Of a stretch of 64,000 nt of DNA, positions 34,289 to 42,575 are shown piece by piece. The DNA is from CAZBME01 sp964645835. GTDB taxonomy: Bacteria; Desulfobacterota; Syntrophia; Syntrophales; UBA8958. How positions within the stretch are numbered: position 1 is the first letter of the stretch; every line of letters begins with the position of its first letter. A program made the position numbers and the translations under genes. The stretch lies in contig CAZYDG010000044.1 of assembly GCA_964645835.1 (NCBI GenBank), forward strand, positions 1 to 64,000, in the 5' to 3' direction. The notes under the pieces were generated by a model, which saw only the letters and a list, made by a program, of their open reading frames with translations, was not told where the DNA came from and ran no database searches.

Positions 34289-35422
34289 TTATCTGAAAAG
34301 GGACAGTAACTGTTGCGGTGCCTGGTTCGCCTGGGCCAGCATGGCGGTACCGGCCTGCATCAGGATCTGGTTCTTGGAAAGAGTCGTCATTTCCTTCGCC
34401 ATGTCGGTGTCGCGGATGACCGATTCTGCCGCAGTCGTGTTCTCAATGGTCGTTGCCAGTGTGGCTGATGCATATCCCAACCTGTTCTGGGAGGCACCGA
34501 CGTCGCCGCGCCTCGTGTTCAGTGTGCTGATGGCAGAGTCAATTGTCGTCAGATAGGTCTGGGCATTGGCTGCTGTCAGCATCTGGTCAGCGGCGAGGTT
34601 AAGACCCGTAGATGCGGTCGTGATTTCACCGAGCGAAACAGTAATTCTGTCATTCTGTGTGTTCTTCGCACCCACCTGGAAGTCGGCCGCGGTATTGTGG
34701 TTACTCGTAATCGAGGCACCCGTGTTCGCGTTCGTCGAGGTGAAGCCGGAGTTCAAGGTTAGTGTCAGGCCGAGAGTACCGAACTTGACATCCTGGGTTG
34801 TGCCCACTGTGGGTTCGCTCAGGCCGTAAATCGTTTCCGCGTACTGAACGCCACCCAGTGTGGCTGTGATGGTCAGGTTGACTTTGTTGCCGGCGGCGGA
34901 GACAGCGGCGACGTTGTAGTTGGTGTACGACTGCATACCGCTTGCGGCCTGGAATCCCTGAGCGGCGGTCCATGAAGAACCGGCGGAGAGACCGACGCCG
35001 AAAGACCCGTTAGACAGTTTCGTTCCCGAATATTCCGTGGACTGTGCGATACGATCGATTTCGTTGAGGATCTTGTTACCTTCTGCATTGATTTTGACCA
35101 AGTTGCTGCTGGCATTGGCCGATGCCGCCTGGGTTGCCAATTCCTTCAACCGGGTCAGCATGTTTCCAACCTGGTCCATAGCGCCTTCAGCGACCTGCAA
35201 CATGGAGTTTGCTTCCGACACGTTCCGGCTTGCCACACCGTAGCTCGTGATGTCGGCGCGCATCTGCTGTGAAACGGACAGACCGGCTGCATCATCTGCT
35301 GCTCTGTTGATCCGGAAACCGGATGAGAGTCTTTCCAGGGATTTTGACATGTTGCTGTCGGAAATGGTAAGGTTTCTGTGTGCATTAAGTGCCGCGATGT
35401 TGTTCTGAATTCTGAGTCCCAT
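34289..35422 (-). CDS. fliC: Flagellin FliC
   Basis: A 377-residue filament protein. The D0/D1 N-terminus (MGLRIQNNIAALNAHRNLTI, LSSGFRINRAADDAAGLSVS, QMRADITSYGVASRNVSEAN) and C-terminus (VIRDTDMAKEMTTLSKNQIL, MQAGTAMLAQANQAPQQLLS, LFR) are close to consensus. The central variable domain (about 150-290) is short and rich in Ser, Thr, Asn and Gly, a suitable acceptor for O-glycans. A strong GGAGG site, a near-consensus sigma-28 promoter and a strong terminator make it a monocistronic, highly expressed gene. Next to it is a group of glycosyltransferase-like genes. Confidence 0.97.
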   Translation of the reverse strand: MGLRIQNNIAALNAHRNLTISDSNMSKSLERLSSGFRINRAADDAAGLSVSQQMRADITSYGVASRNVSEANSMLQVAEGAMDQVGNMLTRLKELATQAASANASSNLVKINAEGNKILNEIDRIAQSTEYSGTKLSNGSFGVGLSAGSSWTAAQGFQAASGMQSYTNYNVAAVSAAGNKVNLTITATLGGVQYAETIYGLSEPTVGTTQDVKFGTLGLTLTLNSGFTSTNANTGASITSNHNTAADFQVGAKNTQNDRITVSLGEITTASTGLNLAADQMLTAANAQTYLTTIDSAISTLNTRRGDVGASQNRLGYASATLATTIENTTAAESVIRDTDMAKEMTTLSKNQILMQAGTAMLAQANQAPQQLLSLFR

Positions 35423-35507
35423 TTTATTTTCCTCCGTGAATTTGTTTGTAGGCCTCCTTGGCCTTGGTTAAGGGGTTAACTTTTTTTCTTTCCCGCGTTT
35501 GATATGA

Positions 35508-35534
35508 TTATCGACAGGGTTTGATAAAACTTTA
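35508..35534 (-). promoter_or_regulatory. Sigma-28 (FliA) promoter of fliC
   Basis: On the minus strand, TAAAGTTT-N11-GTCGATAA: all of the -35 and 7 of 8 bases of the -10 match consensus. It lies 86 bp upstream of the fliC start, leaving a leader of about 75 nt where CsrA could act; the leader holds TTCACGGAGGAAAA just before the start. The remainder of the 35423-35830 gap is AT-rich and shows no further gene I trust. Confidence 0.9.
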
Positions 35535-35830
35535 GGGAAATTTATTAAGGGATGAAAAAATAATTATATCTGGTGCAGGTATGAATGATGCATGCTTTGG
35601 AAGAAGGGATCGCGGTGTATGGATTCAAATATGTCAGTTTCCCTGCGTGTCTGCTTTGATTTGTACGCAAACTTGCTGTTTTTACAAATGTATTCTACGA
35701 TGAAACCTCGGGTGGCGTAGGCTTGGATCGCCGGGGTGGGCTTCACCAGGAGGCATCAACTTTCCATTTTCAATGAAGTAGACTATAAAAAGCGTCAAAA
35801 AACGGACTGAAGGTGAGGGAATATTTGACC

Positions 35831-36796
35831 ATGGATGTTAATTATATCAACCCTTTTCTCAATGGAACCCTGGAAGTGCTTCATAAAATGGCTTTTGTCG
35901 AAGCTGTAGCAGGAAGGCCGTATACAAAGGCCGATTCGACGGCCTGCGGCGATGTATCGGGGATCATCGGTATTACGGGCGGCGCCGTCGGATCACTGGC
36001 CATCAGTTTTTCCGAGCAGAGCATTCTGAGCATTACGGGCAACATGCTGGGCGAGACTTATAAGGATATCTGCCGCGATGTCTTCGACACGGTCGGTGAG
36101 CTGACGAACATGATTTCCGGCGTTTCCAGAACGCATCTGGAGCGGGAAGGACTTATCGTCTACGCAGCCATTCCCACGGTAGTCTATGGTAAAAACCATG
36201 TTATCATGCATATTCTCAAGAGTCCCAGTATTGTCATTCCCTTCAGCACCAAATATGGCCAGTTTTTTGTAGATGTCTGCATCAAGTTGGCCGATCCGGC
36301 AGAGTTGGTTGCCAATACTGCAACGGGTCCCATCAATATTATTTATAAGAGCGAAAGCAGGCTGCCGGGCCAGGGGATGCCCGCTCCGCAGCCGCCAAGA
36401 CCTGCGGCTCAGCAATCGATGAGCCCCACACATCCGTCCGCTACGGATCAGCAACGAGATGTTCCAAGGCCTGCACAATCTGCCGCCGCACCGCCTCCAC
36501 CTACCCCCGGACCATCGAAGTCCCTGACACAGGAAGAAAAGATGGCCCGCGCTAGAGAAACTCTGGAAAAATTGTCGGCCCAGCGGGATGAGACGATGAA
36601 GCTATTGAAAGATAATCCCTTTATGGGATTGCAACAGCGGCAGAATTTGAAAAAAATGCTTCCCCTTTATGAAGAAAAGATCAAGCGATTAAAGCTCGAC
36701 ATCAAGGCGATTGAATCTCTTATGTCGATGACCGAAGATGATCTCGACAATCCAAAGATAGGCAAGCACTTTCAGAACTATCCCACGAAAAAATAA
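35831..36796 (+). CDS. CheX-like protein with Pro-rich linker and coiled coil
   Basis: A 321-residue protein. The N-terminal CheX/CheC-type domain (about 1-150) has VNYINPFLNGTLEVLHKMAF, ITGGAVGSLAISFSEQSILS and the phosphatase-type motif E-L-T-N in VGELTNMISGVSR. These proteins dephosphorylate CheY. A Pro/Ala/Ser/Gln-rich linker (about 175-235) leads to a basic, helical C-terminus (about 236-321, SLTQEEKMARARETLEKLSA ... LYEEKIKRLKLDIKAI) not found in standard CheX of about 155 residues. ATG 35831 is 11 nt after GGTGAGG; TTG 35825 is a possible alternative start. No other chemotaxis gene is nearby. Confidence 0.8.
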   Translation: MDVNYINPFLNGTLEVLHKMAFVEAVAGRPYTKADSTACGDVSGIIGITGGAVGSLAISFSEQSILSITGNMLGETYKDICRDVFDTVGELTNMISGVSRTHLEREGLIVYAAIPTVVYGKNHVIMHILKSPSIVIPFSTKYGQFFVDVCIKLADPAELVANTATGPINIIYKSESRLPGQGMPAPQPPRPAAQQSMSPTHPSATDQQRDVPRPAQSAAAPPPPTPGPSKSLTQEEKMARARETLEKLSAQRDETMKLLKDNPFMGLQQRQNLKKMLPLYEEKIKRLKLDIKAIESLMSMTEDDLDNPKIGKHFQNYPTKK

Positions 36797-36813
36797 ACCA
36801 TTTCATTATCCAG

Positions 36814-36835
36814 TCCCCCTTTGAAAAAAGGGGGA
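36814..36835. terminator. Hairpin between convergent genes
   Basis: TCCCCCTTT paired with AAAGGGGGA around a GAAA loop, between the stop of the CheX-like gene and the end of the opposing glycosyltransferase gene. The stem is perfect, but neither side has a long T run outside the stem. It could end transcription in both directions, or be a remnant of the C-rich repeat family. Confidence 0.5.
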
Positions 36836-36863
36836 TCATGTTGATTTTCCTGAGGTATCCTTA

Positions 36864-39704
36864 TTATTCACCCATAGATTCGGCCTGCAGGACACGAGCC
36901 CGTTGCATGAAGATTTCCGCATCGTCCATGTTTCCCAGGTCTGTGCTGATCTCACTGAGATGGTACCATGGTTTCGGGTCTTCAGGTGAGAGATTGATCA
37001 TCTTCATAAAGCTATCGGTGGCTTTGGGGTAATTCTTCTGCAATTTGTAGGCGATACCGATATTGAGCAAGGCCTGGATATTGGCGGAATTCCTTTCCAG
37101 GATGCTTTCCAGTATCTCAACGGCATCTTCAATCTTTCCGTCTTCGAATAAAAGCACTGCCAAACGATTCAAGACCATCTCATCCTTGTTTCCCCCTTGC
37201 TGAAGCCTGATCAGCCAGTAGTATTCCTGGTCTCTGTTTTTTGTCAGAGACCCCAGCTTAGCCAGGGAGTACCATAGATTATCTTCTTCAGGGGCCAACT
37301 GAAGAGCCTTATCGAGCATTTCCCGGGCAACGCCGTAGTCATGCGTTTTATCCATATGATAAGCTGCGGTCTGCCACCATGCTTGCCAGGGCTTATCGGC
37401 CAAGTGCTGGGCCTTATCATAATAGGTCATCATTTGGACTTTATCGCCCAAATGATACGACGCATGACCGATAGTAAGGTTAATTGCCGAGCCCTCGCCC
37501 ATGGTTGTGTTGACGAGAATACCGGCTTTATCCGAATTAGACTCGTAGAAGGCAAGACGTTCCAGGAATTTCTCGCCGTATTCCCGGGCGTTTTCCCATT
37601 GGCCCTGTTCAAGGGCAACCAGGGCGAGGACATAATAGGAATCCATATAGCCGTCGAATTTTTCAAGCGTTCTCAGGGCCTGGGCCTTGGCCTGGTTCCA
37701 TTCACTCAGATAATAATGAGACATGGCGGCGTTTTGATGGGACCAAAGGTAGAGCGGATAGTCGTCTTTCATCATTTCGGCAAGCTCGATGGCCTTTTCT
37801 GATTCCGTGATGCAATCCCTGAATAACCCCTGCGCCAGGTAGGAAGTACCGAGGTAGTGGTGCGGCATGGGATTATCCGGGTTCTCGGCAATCTGCTGCT
37901 TGAGGAGTGCTGTAGTCCGGAGGTGCTTTTCATTAGCTTTCTTTTCGTCTACATCGTAGCCGTAATGCATGATTTCGATCTTGGATGGTTTGGTAGATGT
38001 ATGGCCGACGACCCGGTTGTGGACTATGCTTTCATAGTGGATAATACCGTTGTTGCGAAAGAGCCGCTCCGAGTTATGGCGTGCCGTCTTCTTACCGCCG
38101 GAATATGTCGAGACAGTGGTCACATAGAAGGCATCCGTCTGGCCTGCGGATACAACGGCTTCCCGAATCATGGGGCCGCATCCTTCGATCAGTTCCTCAT
38201 CGCCGTCTATAATAAAGATCCAGTCACCTGTCGCATGGGTAATCGATTGATTGCGGGCCTTGCTGAAATCCCCTTCCCAGGAGTGGAAAAAGACCTTGTC
38301 CGTAAAGCGTTTGGCGATATTGACGCTGTCGTCGTCAGAACCAGTATCGACGATAACGATCTCATCAACCCAGTCCTTTATGCTCTCTAGGCATTTTTCG
38401 AGAAAGACCTCCTCGTTTTTAACGATCATGGTACAACTGATAGTCGGAGCTTTAGCCGAAAGCTTTTCGATATGCTGTCTTACCGTCTCATCTCCCCGTC
38501 GGAATGAATCCGCCAGGCGAAGATATTTCAAAGCAGGTTGAACGGCGCCTGCGTTGGCAAAATATATCCCCGCCGCCCTTGCAACCGTAAAAGGATCGGA
38601 TGCAATTTTCATGGCGGTTGTAAACGAATCGGCAAATCCCGGCTCGCCGATTTCATAACGGGCAATTCCCAACAGGACATGGATGTTCCATGCTTCATTC
38701 AAGGAGCAGCTGACTAAAGTGTCAAAGTGGGCCGGATTCGTGGAAAGCAGATCCATTAACTTCAGGTATCGATTCCCATGGATGATGAGATCTTGCCAGC
38801 GTTTCTGATCGAAATAGATGACGATCATGATGAAATGGGAATTGATATGATCGGGATAGATGTCGAGAGCCTGTCGGGCCATCTCAAGCGCCCGGTCCGG
38901 GTCACCAAGGCGGTAATAGGCGGTGCAGATATTGTATCTTGTCCATAGGAACATCAGGCCGCGGTCGTTCAATCTTTCTGCCAGGCGAATGGCCTGAAGG
39001 CCGTAATCGATGGTTTCCCTGTACATGTTCCGGCTCAGGTAAGAGCAGCTCAAATAGTGATGGGTGGCGGGATTTTGGGGATTATCCTCCAGATCTTTGA
39101 GCAGAAGGGGGACGGTCCGGGCAAATTTCTTTTCGGCATCGCCCTGTCCGGGGTCGTAGCCGTAATGGATGAAACGGATGGGATAAACCTTCGCCGATTT
39201 AATGCCGACGATCCGGTTGTGGACGCGGCCTTCGTAGTGGATAACACCGTTGTTGCGAAATATTCGCTCAACATTGAAAACCCCGCTGCTTTTTTCTTTT
39301 CGGGAAGTGTTGACGATCTGGATCAGGATGCCGTCAATTGTTTCATCGGATACGGCGCGGAGGACATGTGGAATGTCATCTCTGACCAGTTCTTCATCTG
39401 CGTCAATCTGGAAAATCCAGTCTCCCGTGGCATATTTGAGGTAGTGATTACGGGCTTCGCTGAAGCTGTCATTCCAGGGGTGTATCCAAATCTTGTCTGT
39501 GTATTTTTTAGCGATTTCCAATGTCCTGTCCGTCGATCCCGTATCGATAAAGATGATCTCGTCGGCAATTGCCTTGATGGAGCGAAGACACTGATCGAGA
39601 AATTTTTCTTCATTCCTGGCAATGAGGCACACGGAAATGGTCGGATGATTCGCGGGACGCTGAGCAGCGGAGACAGGTTTTTTCTTATGAGACTTTTTTT
39701 TCAT
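36864..39704 (-). CDS. Tandem GT2 glycosyltransferase with TPR repeats
   Basis: A 946-residue cytoplasmic protein. Two GT2-type catalytic domains occur: about 22-115 (ISVCLIARNEEKFLDQCLRS, IFIDTGSTDRT, FQIDADEEL) and about 420-515 (ISCTMIVKNEEVFLEKCLES, VIVDTGSDDDS, FIIDGDEEL). Both keep the DxD-like metal/nucleotide site. Each is followed by TPR-like helical repeats (for example TKNRDQEYYWLI, then NSANIQALLNIGIAYKLQKN). The two halves resemble each other (ATGDWIF in both), so the gene arose by duplication. The start ATG 39704 has AAAGGA 6 nt upstream. Single-domain versions (SPBc2 SunS-like, or LPS core type) are common; the double form is rarer. Target unknown; flagellin is a candidate from position. 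Confidence 0.85.
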   Translation of the reverse strand: MKKKSHKKKPVSAAQRPANHPTISVCLIARNEEKFLDQCLRSIKAIADEIIFIDTGSTDRTLEIAKKYTDKIWIHPWNDSFSEARNHYLKYATGDWIFQIDADEELVRDDIPHVLRAVSDETIDGILIQIVNTSRKEKSSGVFNVERIFRNNGVIHYEGRVHNRIVGIKSAKVYPIRFIHYGYDPGQGDAEKKFARTVPLLLKDLEDNPQNPATHHYLSCSYLSRNMYRETIDYGLQAIRLAERLNDRGLMFLWTRYNICTAYYRLGDPDRALEMARQALDIYPDHINSHFIMIVIYFDQKRWQDLIIHGNRYLKLMDLLSTNPAHFDTLVSCSLNEAWNIHVLLGIARYEIGEPGFADSFTTAMKIASDPFTVARAAGIYFANAGAVQPALKYLRLADSFRRGDETVRQHIEKLSAKAPTISCTMIVKNEEVFLEKCLESIKDWVDEIVIVDTGSDDDSVNIAKRFTDKVFFHSWEGDFSKARNQSITHATGDWIFIIDGDEELIEGCGPMIREAVVSAGQTDAFYVTTVSTYSGGKKTARHNSERLFRNNGIIHYESIVHNRVVGHTSTKPSKIEIMHYGYDVDEKKANEKHLRTTALLKQQIAENPDNPMPHHYLGTSYLAQGLFRDCITESEKAIELAEMMKDDYPLYLWSHQNAAMSHYYLSEWNQAKAQALRTLEKFDGYMDSYYVLALVALEQGQWENAREYGEKFLERLAFYESNSDKAGILVNTTMGEGSAINLTIGHASYHLGDKVQMMTYYDKAQHLADKPWQAWWQTAAYHMDKTHDYGVAREMLDKALQLAPEEDNLWYSLAKLGSLTKNRDQEYYWLIRLQQGGNKDEMVLNRLAVLLFEDGKIEDAVEILESILERNSANIQALLNIGIAYKLQKNYPKATDSFMKMINLSPEDPKPWYHLSEISTDLGNMDDAEIFMQRARVLQAESMGE

Positions 39705-39772
39705 CAATGGTCCTTTAAACAATTATTGATAGCTTTCCAATAAAGATAAGCTCTTGTCAACGGTCTTTTTTT

Positions 39773-39915
39773 GAACCGTAATCCACCGCCAGGCTTCAGC
39801 CAAATTAATGGATGGCAGAGGGGTCTTGGCCTTCCGGTTCAGAGATTCCACATTATGGTACAGTCTCTTGTTCAGACGCGTATCAAGTCTTTGGGTTTTT
39901 GTGGTGGCTTCTTGT
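39773..39915. repeat. MITE-like inverted-end repeat, copy B
   Basis: The left block (GAACCGTAATCCACCGCCAG, then CTTCCGGTTCAGAG) matches 4406-4476. The right block (CAGTCTCTTGTTCAG ... TTTGTGGTGG) matches 4690-4740 and 691-757. The two ends are inverted (ATCCACCGCC / GTGGTGGCTT-type). At about 140 bp it is the compact form; the 4409 copy carries about 200 extra bases. It lies between two glycosyltransferase genes. Confidence 0.6.
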
Positions 39916-39948
39916 AAATGGGGAGTAATGTGCATGTGCTTCCGGGAT

Positions 39949-42393
39949 TCAGAACTCAAATTTCCTTCCGCGCTCAGCCAGAGCGTCGATGACACTTTGT
40001 TCGAAAGACCGCACCACATTTACATCTTGATCCGCTTGAAGAGCAGCGGTTTTGAGAGCCTGACGGCGGGCATCGCGGCGCTTTGGATCGCGGCACTCTT
40101 CCGCCAATCGTTTTGCAATACTCACGTAATGTTCCATGGAGGTTGCGATGGTATCGGTTGCGCCAATCTTTCGCAATAATCCGGCTGCCATGCGCTGGCG
40201 CATATACTTGCCTTCCCTGGTCACTACCGGCAGTCCGCGATGAATTGCCTGCCAAGCTGTTGTGTAGCCGGAAAACGATGGGCAATCAAGATAAACATCA
40301 CACAGGTCGAGTAGACCGTAAAACTTTTCTCTTGGCAGCCAGGGGATAAACAGCAAATGTTTCTGCGGGTCAAGACCGCGGGCGGAGAATGCCCGTCCAA
40401 GCCGGTCAATGACCTGATTTGTTGCCCATGGAAACTTGGAATCTCGTAGCACAATGAAAGTGCTTTCACCTATGGTGGCAGCGATGTCGGCGTAGAGACC
40501 ATCATCGCCCGGGTCGAACTTGACGGACACCTGGGGAATCACAAACCGTGCGCCGCTCCGCAATGCCAGCTCAGCTTCCAGTTCAGGCAATGCTTCAGAA
40601 ACGACGTCAATAGGCGTCGTGCAACACCCCGTTCCGGGCAGCCGTACAAGCCGCTCGCGATAGTGAGCATCGGCATCCGGTGGTTCAAGCATGTCGCCGG
40701 AGAAATAAAGATCGATGGTCGGCAATCCGGTTGTAATTGGGTGCCCCCAGCTTGCAATTTGAAGAGGCGCAAGTCGGCGGGAAGCCAGGCGCAGGGTCAG
40801 GCAATCCATTCCGATTTCCGGGTAAAAAATCACATCCGGTTGATCTGCCGCTATCGCATCCAGCCAACCTTGATAACTCTCAATGGTGTTGAGGTCTCGC
40901 CAACCATCGGCAAGAGACCTGGCAAATGCTGTCTCTCCATCTTCGTCATGGCAAACTTTATAGAGGAAGATTTCAAATTTTGAACGATCAAGATGGACCA
41001 GCAATCCCCGGATGATGATGTCCCAGACTGAATGGCGGCGCAAATGATGCGATACGACTATGATCCGTGGTTTCTTCCTTTCCGGGCAGGGCAAACTTTG
41101 GATTTGTGCCGGGATATCAGCAGCCAGGTTTCCATAGCGCGATAAAGAAGCGACATGGTTGCCGTCCCGATAGGCAAGGTAAAACGGTTGCTGAGAGCCG
41201 ACCGCTTTGGAAAAAAGTACGCGATGTCCGGGTGTGGCATTTACCCAGTCGAATAAGTTTTGCAGGGCACGGTCAAATTCGTGGGGCGCAGCCAGCGAAG
41301 CTTCTATGGTTTGCGGGGCAATCGGCAGCGCCATCATCGCCATGGCCAAACGAACTGTGGCATCATCCGGGTTGATCGCAATCGCCCGTCTATAATTGGC
41401 TTCAGCGTCAGTGAGCCGGCCCTGCTCCTTGAGAAGGTTACCCAGGTTGCAGTAAGCGTCATAGTAATCCGGTTTGATTTTGATTGCCCGTTTGTAACAG
41501 GCTTCGGCGTCAGTCATCCGGTTTTGTTCCTTGAGAAGGTTTCCCAGGTTGTTGTTTGCTTCGGCGTAATCGGGTTTGATGTCCAGCGCCCTTCGATAGT
41601 TGGCTTCGGCATCCTGAAACCGGCCGTATCCCATGAGAATGCTCGCCAGGTTGTTATGCGCTTCTGCATAATCCGGTTTTATGGCAATGGCCTTTTTGAA
41701 ACTGGCTTCGGCTTCCGAGATCCGGCCTTGCGCCTGAAGAGATCCACCCAGGTAATAATATGCCTCTGCAAAATCGGGCATGATAGCTATTGCCTGTCGA
41801 TAGGCGGCTTCGGCGTCCATGGACCGGTTTTGTGCCTGGAGGGTGTTGCCCAGGCTTTTATAGGTGTCTGCGCAATCCGGTGTGATGGCAATTGACTGTC
41901 GGTAAGCAACTTCGGCGTCCCGGAATCGTCCTTGCGCCTGGAGAGTATTGCCCAGATTGTTATAGGCATCTGCATAATCGGCTTTGAGGTCAATTGCCTT
42001 TTGATAGGCGGCTTCCGCATCCGAGAGCCGGCCTTGTGCCTTAAGAGCAGCACCCAGATTGTTATATGCTTGCGCATAATCCGGCTTCATGGCAATGGCT
42101 TGTCGATATGATACTTCGGCATCCGCGAAACGGCCAAGCTCCTGGCAGGTGACGCCCAGATTGCTGAGGTTTTCTGCGTCACCCGGCAGCAATTCAGCAG
42201 CTTTTTGCATGGCAGCCAGGGCTTCCGTGTTTCGCTCCAGCAACTTATACATAACTCCCAGAATCTTCCAAACCATTCCGCTTTCAGGAAAGTGTACAGT
42301 CAACGCTTTTGCGAGGGTTTCTCCTTCAGTGTAGCGACCCTGGTTGAATAAGGCGACAAGTATATTGATGTCGTCCGTTGAAGGGTTTTCCAT
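39949..42393 (-). CDS. O-GlcNAc transferase/SPINDLY-like TPR glycosyltransferase (GT41-like)
   Basis: A 814-residue protein. About ten 34-residue TPR repeats fill residues 30-375 (typical unit AYNNLGAALKAQGRLSDAEA, YQKAIDLKADY). The C-terminal half (about 425-800) follows the GT41 layout: RIIVVSHHLRRHSVWDIIIR, LDAIAADQPDVIFYPEIGMD, ASWGHPITTGLPTIDLYFSG, then FIPWLPREKFYGLLDLCDVY and SGYTTAWQAIHRGLPVVTRE. In GT41 these blocks bind the nucleotide sugar and TPRs hold the protein substrate, so Ser/Thr O-glycosylation of a protein is likely. ATG 42393 is preferred (AAAGG 9 nt upstream); ATG 42402 is possible. Close to fliC, so flagellin is a plausible client. Confidence 0.85.
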   Translation of the reverse strand: MENPSTDDINILVALFNQGRYTEGETLAKALTVHFPESGMVWKILGVMYKLLERNTEALAAMQKAAELLPGDAENLSNLGVTCQELGRFADAEVSYRQAIAMKPDYAQAYNNLGAALKAQGRLSDAEAAYQKAIDLKADYADAYNNLGNTLQAQGRFRDAEVAYRQSIAITPDCADTYKSLGNTLQAQNRSMDAEAAYRQAIAIMPDFAEAYYYLGGSLQAQGRISEAEASFKKAIAIKPDYAEAHNNLASILMGYGRFQDAEANYRRALDIKPDYAEANNNLGNLLKEQNRMTDAEACYKRAIKIKPDYYDAYCNLGNLLKEQGRLTDAEANYRRAIAINPDDATVRLAMAMMALPIAPQTIEASLAAPHEFDRALQNLFDWVNATPGHRVLFSKAVGSQQPFYLAYRDGNHVASLSRYGNLAADIPAQIQSLPCPERKKPRIIVVSHHLRRHSVWDIIIRGLLVHLDRSKFEIFLYKVCHDEDGETAFARSLADGWRDLNTIESYQGWLDAIAADQPDVIFYPEIGMDCLTLRLASRRLAPLQIASWGHPITTGLPTIDLYFSGDMLEPPDADAHYRERLVRLPGTGCCTTPIDVVSEALPELEAELALRSGARFVIPQVSVKFDPGDDGLYADIAATIGESTFIVLRDSKFPWATNQVIDRLGRAFSARGLDPQKHLLFIPWLPREKFYGLLDLCDVYLDCPSFSGYTTAWQAIHRGLPVVTREGKYMRQRMAAGLLRKIGATDTIATSMEHYVSIAKRLAEECRDPKRRDARRQALKTAALQADQDVNVVRSFEQSVIDALAERGRKFEF

Positions 42394-42575
42394 GATATTC
42401 ATACCTTTTCATGTTGCGGCGTGATTGCGTATTGTTACGGCAACCAACACCATATGTCAAAGAAAAGAATTGCTGATGAGCTTTCAAGAAAGAAGATGCT
42501 TACGAGTGAAAAGAAGGAAGCCTGGCATATATGTCGCATGTGTTTCAGAATATTAAATGGTGGACTGGTGACGGT

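Noticed and set aside
35564..35746. 60-codon minus-strand frame upstream of fliC
   Set aside because: No ribosome site, no family resemblance, and it lies just upstream of the fliC promoter.
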